NCBI GenBank assembly: GCA_900472395.1
Contig: UCHV01000011.1
Location: forward strand, 1-64,000
Source: Hyphomicrobiales bacterium
Lineage (GTDB): Bacteria > Pseudomonadota > Alphaproteobacteria > Rhizobiales > Rhizobiaceae
Length of the DNA stretch: 64,000 bases
Direction of reading: 5' to 3'
Shown here piece after piece: positions 8,319 through 16,703 of this stretch (the first letter of the stretch is position 1; the number at the start of each line of letters is the position of its first letter). The notes under the pieces were generated by a model. The model was not told the origin of the DNA, ran no database searches, and saw only the letters and a list, made by a program, of their open reading frames with translations. The translations under genes were made by a program, and so were the position numbers.

Positions 8319-9626
8319 CTATTCGTAGCGCAGCGCCTGCACGGGATCGAGCCGGGAAGCTCGCCATGCCGGGAAGATGGTTGCGATGAAGGACAGCGTC
8401 AGCGCCATGACGACCACGGTTGTGGTTTCGCTAAACGTCATTTCGGCGGGCAGTTCGCTGAGGAAGTAGAGTTCCGGGTTGAACAGGACGGTGCCGGAAA
8501 GCCAGGAGAAGAAGCTACGGATCGATTCGATGTTCAGACAGACAACGACGCCCAACAGAACGCCGGCGGCCGTGCCGACAAAACCGATGGCCGCCCCCGT
8601 CATGAAGAAGATGCGCATGATCGAGCCGGAGCTTGCCCCCATGGTGCGAAGGATGGCGATATCCGATCCCTTGTCCTTCACCAGCATGATCAGGCCGGAA
8701 ATGATGTTGAGGGCCGCCACAAGCACGATCAGCGTCAGGATCATGAACATGACGTTGCGCTCCACCTGCAGGGCGGAGAAGAAGGTCTGGTTGCGCTGGC
8801 GCCAGTCGGTCAGAAAGATCTGGCGGTCGCCGGCGGCCATTTCGATCAGCGGCCGCATGCCGTCGACGGCATCCGGGTGTTCGATGAACAATTCGATCGA
8901 CTGGACGATGCCATCGGCATTGAAATAGGCCTGCGCTTCTTCGAGCGGCATATAGACGATGGAAGCATCGTATTCCGACATGCCGATCTCGAACGTGCCG
9001 GAAATCGGATAGGATTTCACGCGAGGACTAACACCCATCGGCGTGACATCGCCTTCCGGCGCGACCAGCGTGATGCGATCACCAGCGGAAAGGCCGAGCG
9101 ATGAAGCAAGCCGCGAACCGACGAGGACGCCATCACCCGAGGCAAAACCGACCATGTCGCCCGACTTGATGTTGCCGGAGACTTCCTTCAGCTTTTCAAG
9201 ATCTTCGGGACGCACGCCGCGCACAAGAGCACCCGAACCGCCGCCGGTATTGCCCTGCGCCAGCGTCTGCCCTTCAACCAACGGCAACGCCATGGTGACG
9301 CCGGGAACGGCTGCGAATTTGGTGGTGAGATCGGCGTAATCATTGAGTGGGCGATCGACCGGTTGCACGATGATGTGACCGTTGATGCCGAGAATGCGGG
9401 AAATCAGTTCGGTGCGGAAACCGTTCATGACGGCCATGACGATGATCAGCGTCGCGACGCCGAGCATGATGCCGACAAAGGAAAAACCAGCGATGACGGA
9501 GATGAAGGCTTCCTTGCGGCGTGAGCGCAGGTAACGCCAGGCGACCATGCGCTCAAACCCGGAAAACGGACCGGCGGATGGTGCCCCCTGCCGCGTGCCA
9601 TCACCCTCGCTCACGACCTTCGCCAT
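8319..9626 (-). CDS. lolC: Lipoprotein-releasing ABC transporter permease (LolC/LolE family)
   Basis: 435 residues: an N-terminal amphipathic piece with [14 protein letters not shown] and a first membrane helix (about 40-65), a large periplasmic MacB-like domain, then three membrane helices in the C-terminal FtsX domain ending [10 protein letters not shown], the family's characteristic terminus. Only one permease gene is present beside lolD; LolC and LolE cannot be separated here, and the subunit may work as a homodimer (as in the LolF-type systems). The ATG follows GAGGAG at ideal distance. It is downstream of proS with 86 bases between genes. Confidence 0.92.
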   Translation of the reverse strand: MAKVVSEGDGTRQGAPSAGPFSGFERMVAWRYLRSRRKEAFISVIAGFSFVGIMLGVATLIIVMAVMNGFRTELISRILGINGHIIVQPVDRPLNDYADLTTKFAAVPGVTMALPLVEGQTLAQGNTGGGSGALVRGVRPEDLEKLKEVSGNIKSGDMVGFASGDGVLVGSRLASSLGLSAGDRITLVAPEGDVTPMGVSPRVKSYPISGTFEIGMSEYDASIVYMPLEEAQAYFNADGIVQSIELFIEHPDAVDGMRPLIEMAAGDRQIFLTDWRQRNQTFFSALQVERNVMFMILTLIVLVAALNIISGLIMLVKDKGSDIAILRTMGASSGSIMRIFFMTGAAIGFVGTAAGVLLGVVVCLNIESIRSFFSWLSGTVLFNPELYFLSELPAEMTFSETTTVVVMALTLSFIATIFPAWRASRLDPVQALRYE

Positions 9627-9672
9627 GTGTTCTCCTCGGTCACCGCGCGCCGGCGGTCATTTTTTTCCTGGC

Positions 9673-9704
9673 GTTCGGGCGACCTCGCGAGAGAGCGCCC
9701 GAAC
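9673..9704. other. Perfect hairpin between proS and lolC
   Basis: GTTCGGGCG and CGCCCGAAC form a perfect 9-bp stem with a 14-base loop in the proS-lolC gap. On the minus (coding) strand no T-run follows, so it is not a standard intrinsic terminator; it may be an mRNA processing or stabilising element between the two genes. Confidence 0.45.
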
Positions 9705-9712
9705 GGTATTTC

Positions 9713-11041
9713 TTAGGCCTTGGCCGTCAGGCGGTTCAGCGCGGCTTCCATGGTCATGGTTTCGCGCGCACCCGTCTTGCGGTCCTTGACCTCGACTTCG
9801 CCGGTCGCGGCCGAACGCGGGCCGACGATCAGCTGCACCGGTACACCGATCAGATCGGCGGTGGCGAACTTGGTGCCGGCACGATCGTCGGTATCATCGT
9901 AAAGCACGTCCAAACCGGCATTTGTGAGGCCGGTGTAGAGGCCGTCGCAGACGCGGTCGCAGTTTTCATCGCCCGGCTTCATGGTGATGACCATGGCATC
10001 GAACGGCGCGACCGAAGCCGGCCAGATGATTCCGTTCTCGTCATGCGAAGCTTCGATGATGGCCGGAACAAGGCGGGTCGGGCCGATGCCATAGGATCCC
10101 ATGTGGACAAGGTGTTCCTTGCCATCCGGGCCCTGAACCTTGGCGCCCATCGGTTCGGAATATTTGGTGCCGAAATAGAAGATGTGGCCGACTTCGATAC
10201 CACGGGCCGAGAGGCGGTCGCTTTCCGGGATGGCGTCGAAGGCGGCTTCATCGTGCATTTCGGACGTGGCGGCGTAAACCGAGGTCCACTTGTCGAAGAT
10301 CGCCTGCATGCCGGCAACGTCATCGAAATCGATATCGGCGGCCGGGATGTCGAAATTGGTGAAATCGCGGTGCGAGAACACTTCCGACTCGCCGGTTTCG
10401 GCCAGAATGATGAATTCGTGGCTGTGATTGCCGCCGATCGGGCCGGTATCGGCGCGCATCGGGATGGCGCGCAGGCCGAGACGATCGAAGGTGCGCAGGT
10501 AGGCCGCGAACATCTTGTTATAGGAGTGGATCGCGCCTTCCTTGGTGAGGTCGAAGGAATAAGCGTCCTTCATCAGGAATTCGCGCGAACGCATGGTGCC
10601 GAAACGCGGGCGCATCTCGTCACGGAACTTCAGCTGGATATGGTAGAGGTTGAGCGGCAGGCTCTTGTAGGACTTTACCGAAGAACGGAAAATGTCGGTG
10701 ATCATTTCCTCGTTTGTCGGGCCGTAGAGCATCGCGCGCTCCTGACGGTCCGTGATGCGCAGCATTTCCTTGCCGTAATCCTCGTAACGACCGCTTTCCT
10801 GCCACAGCTCGGCCGACTGCAGGGTCGGCATCAGCAGCTCGATGGCGCCGGCGCGATCCTGCTCTTCACGGACGATCTTGTTGACCTTGTCCATGACGCG
10901 CTTGCCGAGCGGCAGCCAGGAATAGATGCCCTGGCTCTGCTGGCGGACCATTCCCGACCGCAGCATCAGACGGTGGGAGACGATTTCCGCTTCCTTGGGA
11001 TTTTCCTTCAGAATGGGCAAAAAATAGCGGGACAGACGCAT
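9713..11041 (-). CDS. proS: Prolyl-tRNA synthetase, short alphaproteobacterial type
   Basis: 442 residues from [11 protein letters not shown]; class II synthetase that charges tRNA-Pro with proline. Visible features: [15 protein letters not shown] motif around residue 110 (here [12 protein letters not shown]), motif 2 region [10 protein letters not shown], motif 3 [11 protein letters not shown], and a C-terminal anticodon-binding domain. It lacks the large editing insertion found in the long bacterial form and ends soon after the anticodon domain, the pattern of alphaproteobacterial enzymes. The open frame runs 30 codons further upstream but those codons look non-coding. Confidence 0.95.
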   Translation of the reverse strand: MRLSRYFLPILKENPKEAEIVSHRLMLRSGMVRQQSQGIYSWLPLGKRVMDKVNKIVREEQDRAGAIELLMPTLQSAELWQESGRYEDYGKEMLRITDRQERAMLYGPTNEEMITDIFRSSVKSYKSLPLNLYHIQLKFRDEMRPRFGTMRSREFLMKDAYSFDLTKEGAIHSYNKMFAAYLRTFDRLGLRAIPMRADTGPIGGNHSHEFIILAETGESEVFSHRDFTNFDIPAADIDFDDVAGMQAIFDKWTSVYAATSEMHDEAAFDAIPESDRLSARGIEVGHIFYFGTKYSEPMGAKVQGPDGKEHLVHMGSYGIGPTRLVPAIIEASHDENGIIWPASVAPFDAMVITMKPGDENCDRVCDGLYTGLTNAGLDVLYDDTDDRAGTKFATADLIGVPVQLIVGPRSAATGEVEVKDRKTGARETMTMEAALNRLTAKA

Positions 11042-11345
11042 CGCGGTTTCCGATTTGCGGGCCGAACTCCGAAGGAATCGACCGTTAGAGGGCTGATATT
11101 GCGTGCGTTCATAGCCGTTTCGGCCGCACATGAAAACCCGCTCGACGGCATGGATGCAAAGAGTTGAAAGAATGCCCTGGCCGAGACCGGATGCCGCGAG
11201 CGAGGCGCGAGCAAATCACCGAATGATCGCTCGTGATGAGCGAACATGGTTTTTTGACGGGCAAGAGCTGCGACATTTTTGCCCACAGGATAATTTTACC
11301 CCGGTGTAGCAAAAATGCAAAATATTGGGGTGACAAGATGTCTCA

Positions 11346-11367
11346 TGTGAGCTAGTTTCGGCTCACA
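11346..11367. promoter_or_regulatory. Perfect inverted repeat, candidate operator
   Basis: TGTGAGC and GCTCACA are exact inverted repeats separated by 8 bases (22 bases in all). The geometry fits a helix-turn-helix dimer site (TGTGA-N-TCACA recalls the CRP/FNR-superfamily half-site). It precedes the putative small transcript that ends at the terminator at 11481. No regulator can be assigned. Confidence 0.45.
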
Positions 11368-11478
11368 AAAGAGGCAAGGAGATTAAATTCTTGTCTCATT
11401 CGCGGTCAAAGTCTTGGGAGGATTTAGATCTTAGGCGCGCTCGTTCGCAGCCCCGGCAACGGAAAGATCACGCGAAAC

Positions 11479-11513
11479 TTAAAAAACAAGGCTTCACCGC
11501 CTTGTTTTTTTTT
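11479..11513. terminator. Strong intrinsic terminator
   Basis: AACAAGGC and GCCTTGTT pair perfectly around a 6-base loop (ttcacc) with A-runs on the left and a run of nine T on the right, so it can stop transcription in either direction. No confidently called gene ends just before it on the plus strand, which suggests that it terminates a small RNA or leader transcript. Confidence 0.8.
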
Positions 11514-11645
11514 GCCTTCAAATCAGGATTCGCATCTCCCGGCCGCTGGCTTATGCCCGGAAAAGGTTACGGGAAGATGACAGATGTCAGGAGTGACCTC
11601 AGCAACGCCATTGGATATTTCATCACCTAAACATGAGGAAGAACA

Positions 11646-12035
11646 ATGTCAGACAATGCGGAATATGTCGGCAATCTCGTGGCTGCCATCATTGAAACCG
11701 GCAAGGTAAGCCAGGAAAACTGGGAGGAATTCTCCCTTGTCCTCGGCTTTAACGGCGACGGCGTGAACGATACCTATGGATATTCCTATGACGGTGACGG
11801 CCGATGGAAGGCATTTTCCGTTCGCCCAAGCCTCATAAGCAAGGAGGCGGAGGCCTACCGCAAATGGCTCAGGCAGAAGGACGACAAGCCGTTCATCAAG
11901 ATGCTCTTCCAGTTCAACCGTGAAAACAACGGTTTCAACGCGGATTTCGAATATGAAGACACGTCGCGCTGGAAGGTGACACCCGCCAATATCGATCGCG
12001 TGATCGAGGAACTTCGCCCGAAGCTGAACCGCTAA
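11646..12035 (+). CDS. Probable immunity protein, YezG/DUF600-like
   Basis: 129 residues after AGGAAG. The pattern of aromatic residues and the C-terminal block FEYEDTSRWKVTPANIDRVI followed by EELRPK resemble the DUF600 (YezG) family, small acidic proteins that neutralise polymorphic nuclease toxins. No toxin gene is adjacent, so this would be an orphan immunity protein. The family call is from memory of the motif and not certain; the protein is clearly soluble, acidic and without a signal peptide. Confidence 0.6.
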   Translation: MSDNAEYVGNLVAAIIETGKVSQENWEEFSLVLGFNGDGVNDTYGYSYDGDGRWKAFSVRPSLISKEAEAYRKWLRQKDDKPFIKMLFQFNRENNGFNADFEYEDTSRWKVTPANIDRVIEELRPKLNR

Positions 12036-12063
12036 CTTTTACGGCTCAGCGGCCAACCGCCGC

Positions 12064-12627
12064 CTACATCCTAGCCGCCCACTCGCGCGCCAAAATCGCG
12101 TAAACATATTCGTCGCCCCATTCGCCATTAAAGCGATCGTTTTCGACAAGATGGGCCTCGCGCCGCAGACCCAAGCGTTCGACGATACTCACCGAGCCCT
12201 TGTTACGGCTGTCGAGGCGGGCAAAAATGCGGTGAAACCCACAGGCCTCGAAACCGGTGGAGATCATCGCCGACACGGCTTCCGTCGCATACCCCCTGCC
12301 ACTGTAGTCGGGATGGAAAACGTAACCGACCTCAGCCTGCAGCGCTGCCTTGCTGGCAAGCTTCAGCATGACGTCGCCGATCAGTACGCCATCTTCCTTT
12401 CGGGTGACGGCCAGACGAAAATCGTCGCCGTCGTTTTCGAAGGGGGCATCCAGCAGCTTTGCGAATTTTTCTTCAAGAGCGCGACCGGTGGACGGCGCGG
12501 CATAGAGGTAACGATAGACGTCCTCGCGTGTGCGATAGGCAGCGTAGGCAGCAAGATCGCCGGGCTGGAACTTGCGAAGAACAAGGCGTTCGGTGGTGAT
12601 GGAATTTGGGAGAGATGGGAGGTTCAT
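12064..12627 (-). CDS. GNAT N-acetyltransferase (RimJ/RimL type)
   Basis: 187 residues with the GNAT fold. ITTERLVLRKFQPGD opens the domain as in RimJ/RimL-type enzymes, and the acetyl-CoA-binding region reads GYVFHPDYSGRGYATEA (about residues 95-112). These enzymes acetylate N-terminal amino groups of proteins or small amines using acetyl-CoA; the substrate here is unknown. It is convergent with the YezG-like gene across a short gap of 28 bases. Confidence 0.87.
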   Translation of the reverse strand: MNLPSLPNSITTERLVLRKFQPGDLAAYAAYRTREDVYRYLYAAPSTGRALEEKFAKLLDAPFENDGDDFRLAVTRKEDGVLIGDVMLKLASKAALQAEVGYVFHPDYSGRGYATEAVSAMISTGFEACGFHRIFARLDSRNKGSVSIVERLGLRREAHLVENDRFNGEWGDEYVYAILAREWAARM

Positions 12628-12666
12628 GTCATTCCATATGCGTTGTGAAGCGTAGGACGGCAGCTC

Positions 12667-12963
12667 TCAAATAGAAACGGCCGGCCATCGCTTCAACGTC
12701 TGGGAAATTGCCGCCCTCACCTGTTCCACCGATGGGTATTCGACCTCGAAATAGCGTCCGAAACCAGCAGCGAGAGCGGCAATGTCATCGGCGGAAAGCG
12801 CCGCAAGGCGATCCGGGTCAACCTCATTTCCAAGAACCTTCCAGATCACTTCGCAGCATTCATGCGCAGAAGCGTCTTCAAACGGCAGCGGCGGCGTCAG
12901 GCATTCCGCGAATTCCTCGCCCATTGCCTGTTCGAAATCCATGCGGTCCGTTTCGTTCATCAC
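12667..12963 (-). CDS. Hypothetical acidic protein
   Basis: 98 residues (start MMNETDRMDF; the second ATG is equally possible), acidic and mainly helical by composition, with no domain I recognise. Reading frame, codon use and position (7 bases downstream of the DUF1467 gene on the same strand) argue that it is real. No signal peptide or membrane segment. Confidence 0.6.
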   Translation of the reverse strand: MMNETDRMDFEQAMGEEFAECLTPPLPFEDASAHECCEVIWKVLGNEVDPDRLAALSADDIAALAAGFGRYFEVEYPSVEQVRAAISQTLKRWPAVSI

Positions 12964-12970
12964 TGCTGCG

Positions 12971-13240
12971 TTATCCGAAGTCCGGCAAGATCACCGGTAG
13001 CGAGCTGATGCTGATGCCGAAAAAGTGCGAGGCGAGCATCCAGCCTCCCTGAAGGACCGCGGCGATCAGGCTGGTGATGAGAACGACGCGCAGGCCGCGG
13101 AATTTTGCCGGGGCGCTGGCCACTGTTCCCAGCACCACTTCGCCCTCTTCCTGCTGGCTGCGCATGCCAATCGGCAGCACGATGAACAGGGTCAGCCACC
13201 AGATGACGAAATAGACCGCGAAGGTGGACAGGAAGGGCAT
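12971..13240 (-). CDS. DUF1467 family small membrane protein
   Basis: 89 residues with two hydrophobic segments (about 5-24 and 52-73) separated by a short charged loop containing QQEEGEVVLGT, matching the DUF1467 family found mainly in alphaproteobacteria, where the gene is commonly near mce or proS. Function unknown; probably an inner-membrane protein with both ends on the same side. Likely co-transcribed with mce upstream and the acidic protein downstream. Confidence 0.8.
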   Translation of the reverse strand: MPFLSTFAVYFVIWWLTLFIVLPIGMRSQQEEGEVVLGTVASAPAKFRGLRVVLITSLIAAVLQGGWMLASHFFGISISSLPVILPDFG

Positions 13241-13371
13241 GCGTCATTCCTCGTGATGAGCCGCGTCGAAAAGAGGATTATAGGAGGAATACGGCGAAGC
13301 TCAATTGCAGCGATGTGTGAAGGGTTTCAGAAAATGAGTCCGTCGATACCCGTAAGCTGCTGATATCGGAT

Positions 13372-13773
13372 TCAAATCTGCTCCAGCTCGGTCAGAGTTC
13401 CGGAAAAATCCTTGGGGTGGAGGAAAAGCACCGGCTTGCCATGGGCACCGATTTTCGGGGTGCCATCACCCAGTACACGCAGGCCAAGCGCCACTGCCCT
13501 ATCGCGCGCCACGAGAATGTCGGCCACTTCGTAACAGATATGGTGCATGCCACCGGACGGGTTCTTTTCGAGAAACGCCGAAATGGGCGAGTTTTCACCA
13601 AGCGGCTGCAGCAGCTCGACCTTGGTGTTTTCAAGTTCGACGAACACGACGGCGGCGCCGTGCTCCGGCAGAGGCTGCGGCTCTGAAACTTTTGCGCCGA
13701 GATTTCTATAGGGCATCGCGGCCGCGGTGAGATCGGGAACGGCGATGGCTATGTGGTTGATACGGCCGAGCAT
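13372..13773 (-). CDS. mce: Methylmalonyl-CoA epimerase
   Basis: 133 residues with the VOC fold of methylmalonyl-CoA epimerase: RINHIAIAVPDL with the first metal histidine, GMHHICYEVAD with the second, and the C-terminal HPKDFSGTLTELEQ carrying the last glutamate. The enzyme interconverts the 2R and 2S forms of methylmalonyl-CoA in propionate breakdown. Length is normal for the family. Adjacent DUF1467 and rnj are typical neighbours in rhizobia. Confidence 0.92.
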   Translation of the reverse strand: MLGRINHIAIAVPDLTAAAMPYRNLGAKVSEPQPLPEHGAAVVFVELENTKVELLQPLGENSPISAFLEKNPSGGMHHICYEVADILVARDRAVALGLRVLGDGTPKIGAHGKPVLFLHPKDFSGTLTELEQI

Positions 13774-13826
13774 GATATTGCTTCCTCCCCTGGCGATGGC
13801 GGCATTTGCCCCTCACCAACAAAATC

Positions 13827-13954
13827 CATGACTTAGCTGAAGCTAAGGTCATGATTTTATATCCTCTCCCGCAAGGGGAGAGGTAGAGCGCTGCGGCTTT
13901 ATCTCTCCCCTTGCGGGAGAGATAGTGATTTCAGCATCTTAGCCGAAGGTTAAG
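13827..13954. repeat. Mosaic palindromic intergenic repeat
   Basis: Three nested or adjacent hairpins: (1) 13827-13853, CATGACTTAGC with GCTAAGGTCATG; (2) a long cruciform whose arms are 13864-13882 (CTCTCCCGCAAGGGGAGAG) and 13903-13921, the exact inverse complement, 19 bp with a 20-base centre; (3) 13938-13954, CTTAGCC-GAA-GGTTAAG. This architecture is like the RIME/ABC-type mosaic intergenic elements of rhizobia. It lies between mce and the small membrane protein, in transcribed sequence, and could act as an mRNA stability or termination element. Confidence 0.7.
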
Positions 13955-14003
13955 TGTTAGAAATCGCAAGTGAGGGGCAAAGCCCTGCCCCACATCAATT
14001 CCG

Positions 14004-14132
14004 TTACCGAACCACGGACACCGTGGTTGCGGCCATTTCGGCGGTGTTATCGCGCGTTACCGAAGCGACAAACACGATCGCCAACAACGCCCCGCAGATG
14101 ACGGCGGCGCCCAGGAAATTTCCAGGTCTCAT
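14004..14132 (-). CDS. Tiny single-span membrane protein
   Basis: 42 residues from the ATG at 14132, which has GGAG eight bases upstream. The sequence is MRPGNFLG, then a hydrophobic segment (about residues 8-25), then VTRDNTAEMAATTVSVVR. One predicted membrane helix with a short polar tail. A longer frame from 14219 has no proper start context. No family recognised; it lies downstream of rnj on the same strand. Confidence 0.5.
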   Translation of the reverse strand: MRPGNFLGAAVICGALLAIVFVASVTRDNTAEMAATTVSVVR

Positions 14133-14257
14133 AAAATGTCTCCGAATCGTCCCAGCCAATTCAAGAGCTACCACAGACAAATGGCGCGGAGCTTTCACAC
14201 ATCCGCGCCATCGCATCACACAAACGTCAATTCTGCGGCCAGTGTGGCCGTTCGGAC

Positions 14258-15946
14258 TCAGAGGCGGGTGACAAAGACCGTGACGATCGGCTTTTTGCCC
14301 CAGCCATTGTTGGCAGCGGAGCGCACCGAACGGCGTACGGATTCGCGCAGCATGTCGAGATCCTTGCGACGGGCGCGCGGAATGCTTTCGATGGCGCCGA
14401 GGACGGAATCGTAAAGCGTGTCTTCCATGCTCTCCCCTTCGTCATCGACGTCCGGCAGGCCGAACAACACGATATCCGGATCGGCGAGGAAATCGTATCG
14501 GCTGTCCAAGAGGACGTTGACCGAGACATGGCCGACATAGGAGAGCTTGCGGCGGTCGCCGATGCCCATTTCCTCGAAGTCGCCGATCAGCTTGCCATCC
14601 TTGTAGATCCGGCCGAACGGTACGTCCGCGATGATTTCGGCTTCACCGGGAGCAAGGCGCAGCATGTTGCCATTGCGCACGCGCGGCACGGTCTTGATGC
14701 CGGCGCCCAGCGCCAGCTCGCGCTGCGCCGTCAGGTGCGCCGCTTCGCCGTGCACGGGCACGAGGATTTGCGGGCGTGTCCACTCGTACATCTTCAGAAG
14801 TTCGTTGCGGCGCGGGTGGCCTGAAACATGGACGAGCGCCTGCGTGTCGGTGACAATCTTGACGCCCTGTTCGATCAGGCCGTTCATGATTTCCAGGATC
14901 GGCTTTTCGTTGCCAGGAATGGTGCGCGAGGAAAACACCACCGTATCGCCTGCGGCCAGCGCGACATTGCGCATCTCGTCGCGGGACAGCTTGGCGAGCG
15001 CGGCACGTGGTTCGCCCTGGCTGCCGGTCAGGATGACAACGACCTTGTCGCGCGGGATATAGCCGAATTCGTCTTCGGCTATGAACGGCTTGATGTCGTC
15101 CATGATGCCGATATCACGGGCAACACCCACAACGCGCTTCAGCGACGAACCGAGCAAAAGAACTTCGCGGCCGGCTGCCTGTGCTGCCAGCGCGATGGAG
15201 CGGATACGACCGACATTCGACGAGAAGGTGGTGACGGCAACACGGCCTTCTGCGGCCTCGATAACCTGCCTCAGGCCTTCCGACACTTCCTCTTCCGACG
15301 GCGAGACGCCATCGCGCATGGAGTTGGTGCTGTCGCACATGACGGCGAGGATGCCTTCGTCACCGATAGCGCGGAAACGGTCTTCATCGGTCAGCGGACC
15401 GAGCGACGGGTTATGATCGATCTTCCAGTCGCCGGTATGGACCACATTGCCGAGCGGCGTGCGGATAACCAGCGACATCGGCTCGGGAATGGAGTGATTG
15501 ACGCCGACGGCTTCCACCTCGAACGGGCCGACATTGATGCGGTCGCCGGCTTTGAAGATGGTGATCGGGATTTCGGCGCGGCCGCCTTCGTAAGCGCGCT
15601 TGGCGTCGAGCATGCCGGCCGTGAACGGCGAGGCATAAACCGGCACATTGAGGCCCGGCCAGATATCGTTCAGCGCGCCATAATGATCTTCATGCGCGTG
15701 GGTGATGAAGATGCCCTTGAGGTTCTTCTTCTTGTCCGCAAGGAAGCGGACATCGGGGAGCACCAGATCCACGCCCGGCAGGTCGGGGCCCGGGAAGGTC
15801 ACGCCGCAATCGACCATGATCCACTGGCGGGTTGCCTCGGGGCCATAACCGTAGAGCGCGAGGTTCATGCCGATCTCGCCTACGCCGCCCAGCGGCAAAA
15901 ATACCAGTTCGTCCTTGGAGGCCATCTTGTCTCGTTTCTCAATCAT
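14258..15946 (-). CDS. rnj: Ribonuclease J
   Basis: 562 residues. Metallo-beta-lactamase/beta-CASP nuclease with its metal motifs HAHEDHYGAL, HTGDWKID, CDSTN, and HVSGHP, followed by the C-terminal domain. RNase J carries 5'-3' exonuclease and endonuclease activity and matures rRNA and decays mRNA; many alphaproteobacteria carry one copy. The ATG at 15946 overlaps the birA stop (ATGA), favouring this start; MASKDELVF at 15925 is the alternative and matches the common family N-terminus. Confidence 0.93.
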   Translation of the reverse strand: MIEKRDKMASKDELVFLPLGGVGEIGMNLALYGYGPEATRQWIMVDCGVTFPGPDLPGVDLVLPDVRFLADKKKNLKGIFITHAHEDHYGALNDIWPGLNVPVYASPFTAGMLDAKRAYEGGRAEIPITIFKAGDRINVGPFEVEAVGVNHSIPEPMSLVIRTPLGNVVHTGDWKIDHNPSLGPLTDEDRFRAIGDEGILAVMCDSTNSMRDGVSPSEEEVSEGLRQVIEAAEGRVAVTTFSSNVGRIRSIALAAQAAGREVLLLGSSLKRVVGVARDIGIMDDIKPFIAEDEFGYIPRDKVVVILTGSQGEPRAALAKLSRDEMRNVALAAGDTVVFSSRTIPGNEKPILEIMNGLIEQGVKIVTDTQALVHVSGHPRRNELLKMYEWTRPQILVPVHGEAAHLTAQRELALGAGIKTVPRVRNGNMLRLAPGEAEIIADVPFGRIYKDGKLIGDFEEMGIGDRRKLSYVGHVSVNVLLDSRYDFLADPDIVLFGLPDVDDEGESMEDTLYDSVLGAIESIPRARRKDLDMLRESVRRSVRSAANNGWGKKPIVTVFVTRL

Positions 15947-16701
15947 GCAAAAAATACGTCGCCGGCGGCAATGGGCATAAGTTCGGTGCCCGTGTCCAGC
16001 ATCAGCAAGCCTTTATCATCAATTCCGGCAAAGCGCCCGGAAATCGAATGGTTGGGCAGATTAACAGTAATCTTCTCGCCTATGCCGCAGGCGACGGCAC
16101 GCCATTGGGCGGTCACGTCCGCTATGCCCCTGCCCTCGTCCCATGATTCCAGAACCTGCGCCATCTCATTGTAAAGATGCGCGAAAAGCTCTTCCGGCAA
16201 GGCGGTAACGCCATGCTCTTCGAGCGCAGTCACGGCGTAAGGAGCGCTATCCGGCTTGTGGCGGATATTTATGCCGATACCGATGACGAGTGCGCGTTTT
16301 CCGTCCGGCAACATCTCGGCTTCGAGCAATATGCCGCAGGTTTTTTTGCGTTCTATCAGGATGTCGTTCGGCCATTTGACCTCGACCGGCGGCGTGCCGG
16401 GGGGCATCACGGCGGCAATCGCATTGCGCACGGCAAGTGCGACGGCAAGCGGAAGCGATGCGGTGCGTTCGATCGGCGCGGGGTCGATCAACAGGAGCGT
16501 GGCGTAAAGATTTCCGGTCTCGGACGTCCACGCCCTCCCTCTACGACCACGCCCGGCGTTTTGGCGCCGGGCGGTGATCCAGAGAAGACCTTGGTCTCCT
16601 GCCCTCGCGAGCGCGAGGGCATCTGTATTTGTGGAGCCGACTTCATCCAGCGCGATATGCCTGAAGGCTTCGAGCGGGAAGCGGCGTCTGTCTATCGTCA
16701 T
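15943..16701 (-). CDS. birA: Biotin-acetyl-CoA-carboxylase ligase
   Basis: 252 residues, only the catalytic and C-terminal domains: there is no N-terminal DNA-binding domain, so unlike E. coli BirA it should not repress biotin synthesis directly. The biotin/ATP-binding loop reads AGRGRRGRAWTSETGNLY, followed by PVEVKWPNDIL, both diagnostic. It activates biotin and attaches it to the carboxyl carrier protein. It starts 2 bases after the nuoN stop and overlaps rnj by 4 bases, so it sits in the tail of the nuo transcription unit. Confidence 0.94.
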   Translation of the reverse strand: MTIDRRRFPLEAFRHIALDEVGSTNTDALALARAGDQGLLWITARRQNAGRGRRGRAWTSETGNLYATLLLIDPAPIERTASLPLAVALAVRNAIAAVMPPGTPPVEVKWPNDILIERKKTCGILLEAEMLPDGKRALVIGIGINIRHKPDSAPYAVTALEEHGVTALPEELFAHLYNEMAQVLESWDEGRGIADVTAQWRAVACGIGEKITVNLPNHSISGRFAGIDDKGLLMLDTGTELMPIAAGDVFFA

Positions 16702-16703
16702 GC

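Larger units (their letters stand above)
11042..11645. other. Non-coding region between proS and the YezG-like gene
   Basis: About 600 bases without a gene I can support. It contains, in order on the plus strand, a perfect inverted repeat at 11346, an AAGGAG with a TTG-initiated frame at 11391, and a strong intrinsic terminator at 11481. This spacing (about 110-140 bases from the repeat to the terminator) is what a small RNA or a terminated leader would look like. The left half should hold the proS promoter on the minus strand. Confidence 0.5.

Noticed and set aside
9521..11167. 548-codon frame antisense to proS
   Set aside because: Long antisense frames are common in GC-rich genes; no domain and the opposite strand is a clear ProS.
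11391..11630. 79-codon frame starting TTG behind AAGGAG
   Set aside because: It runs through the strong terminator at 11481, and its second half looks non-coding. A shorter peptide remains possible but cannot be supported.
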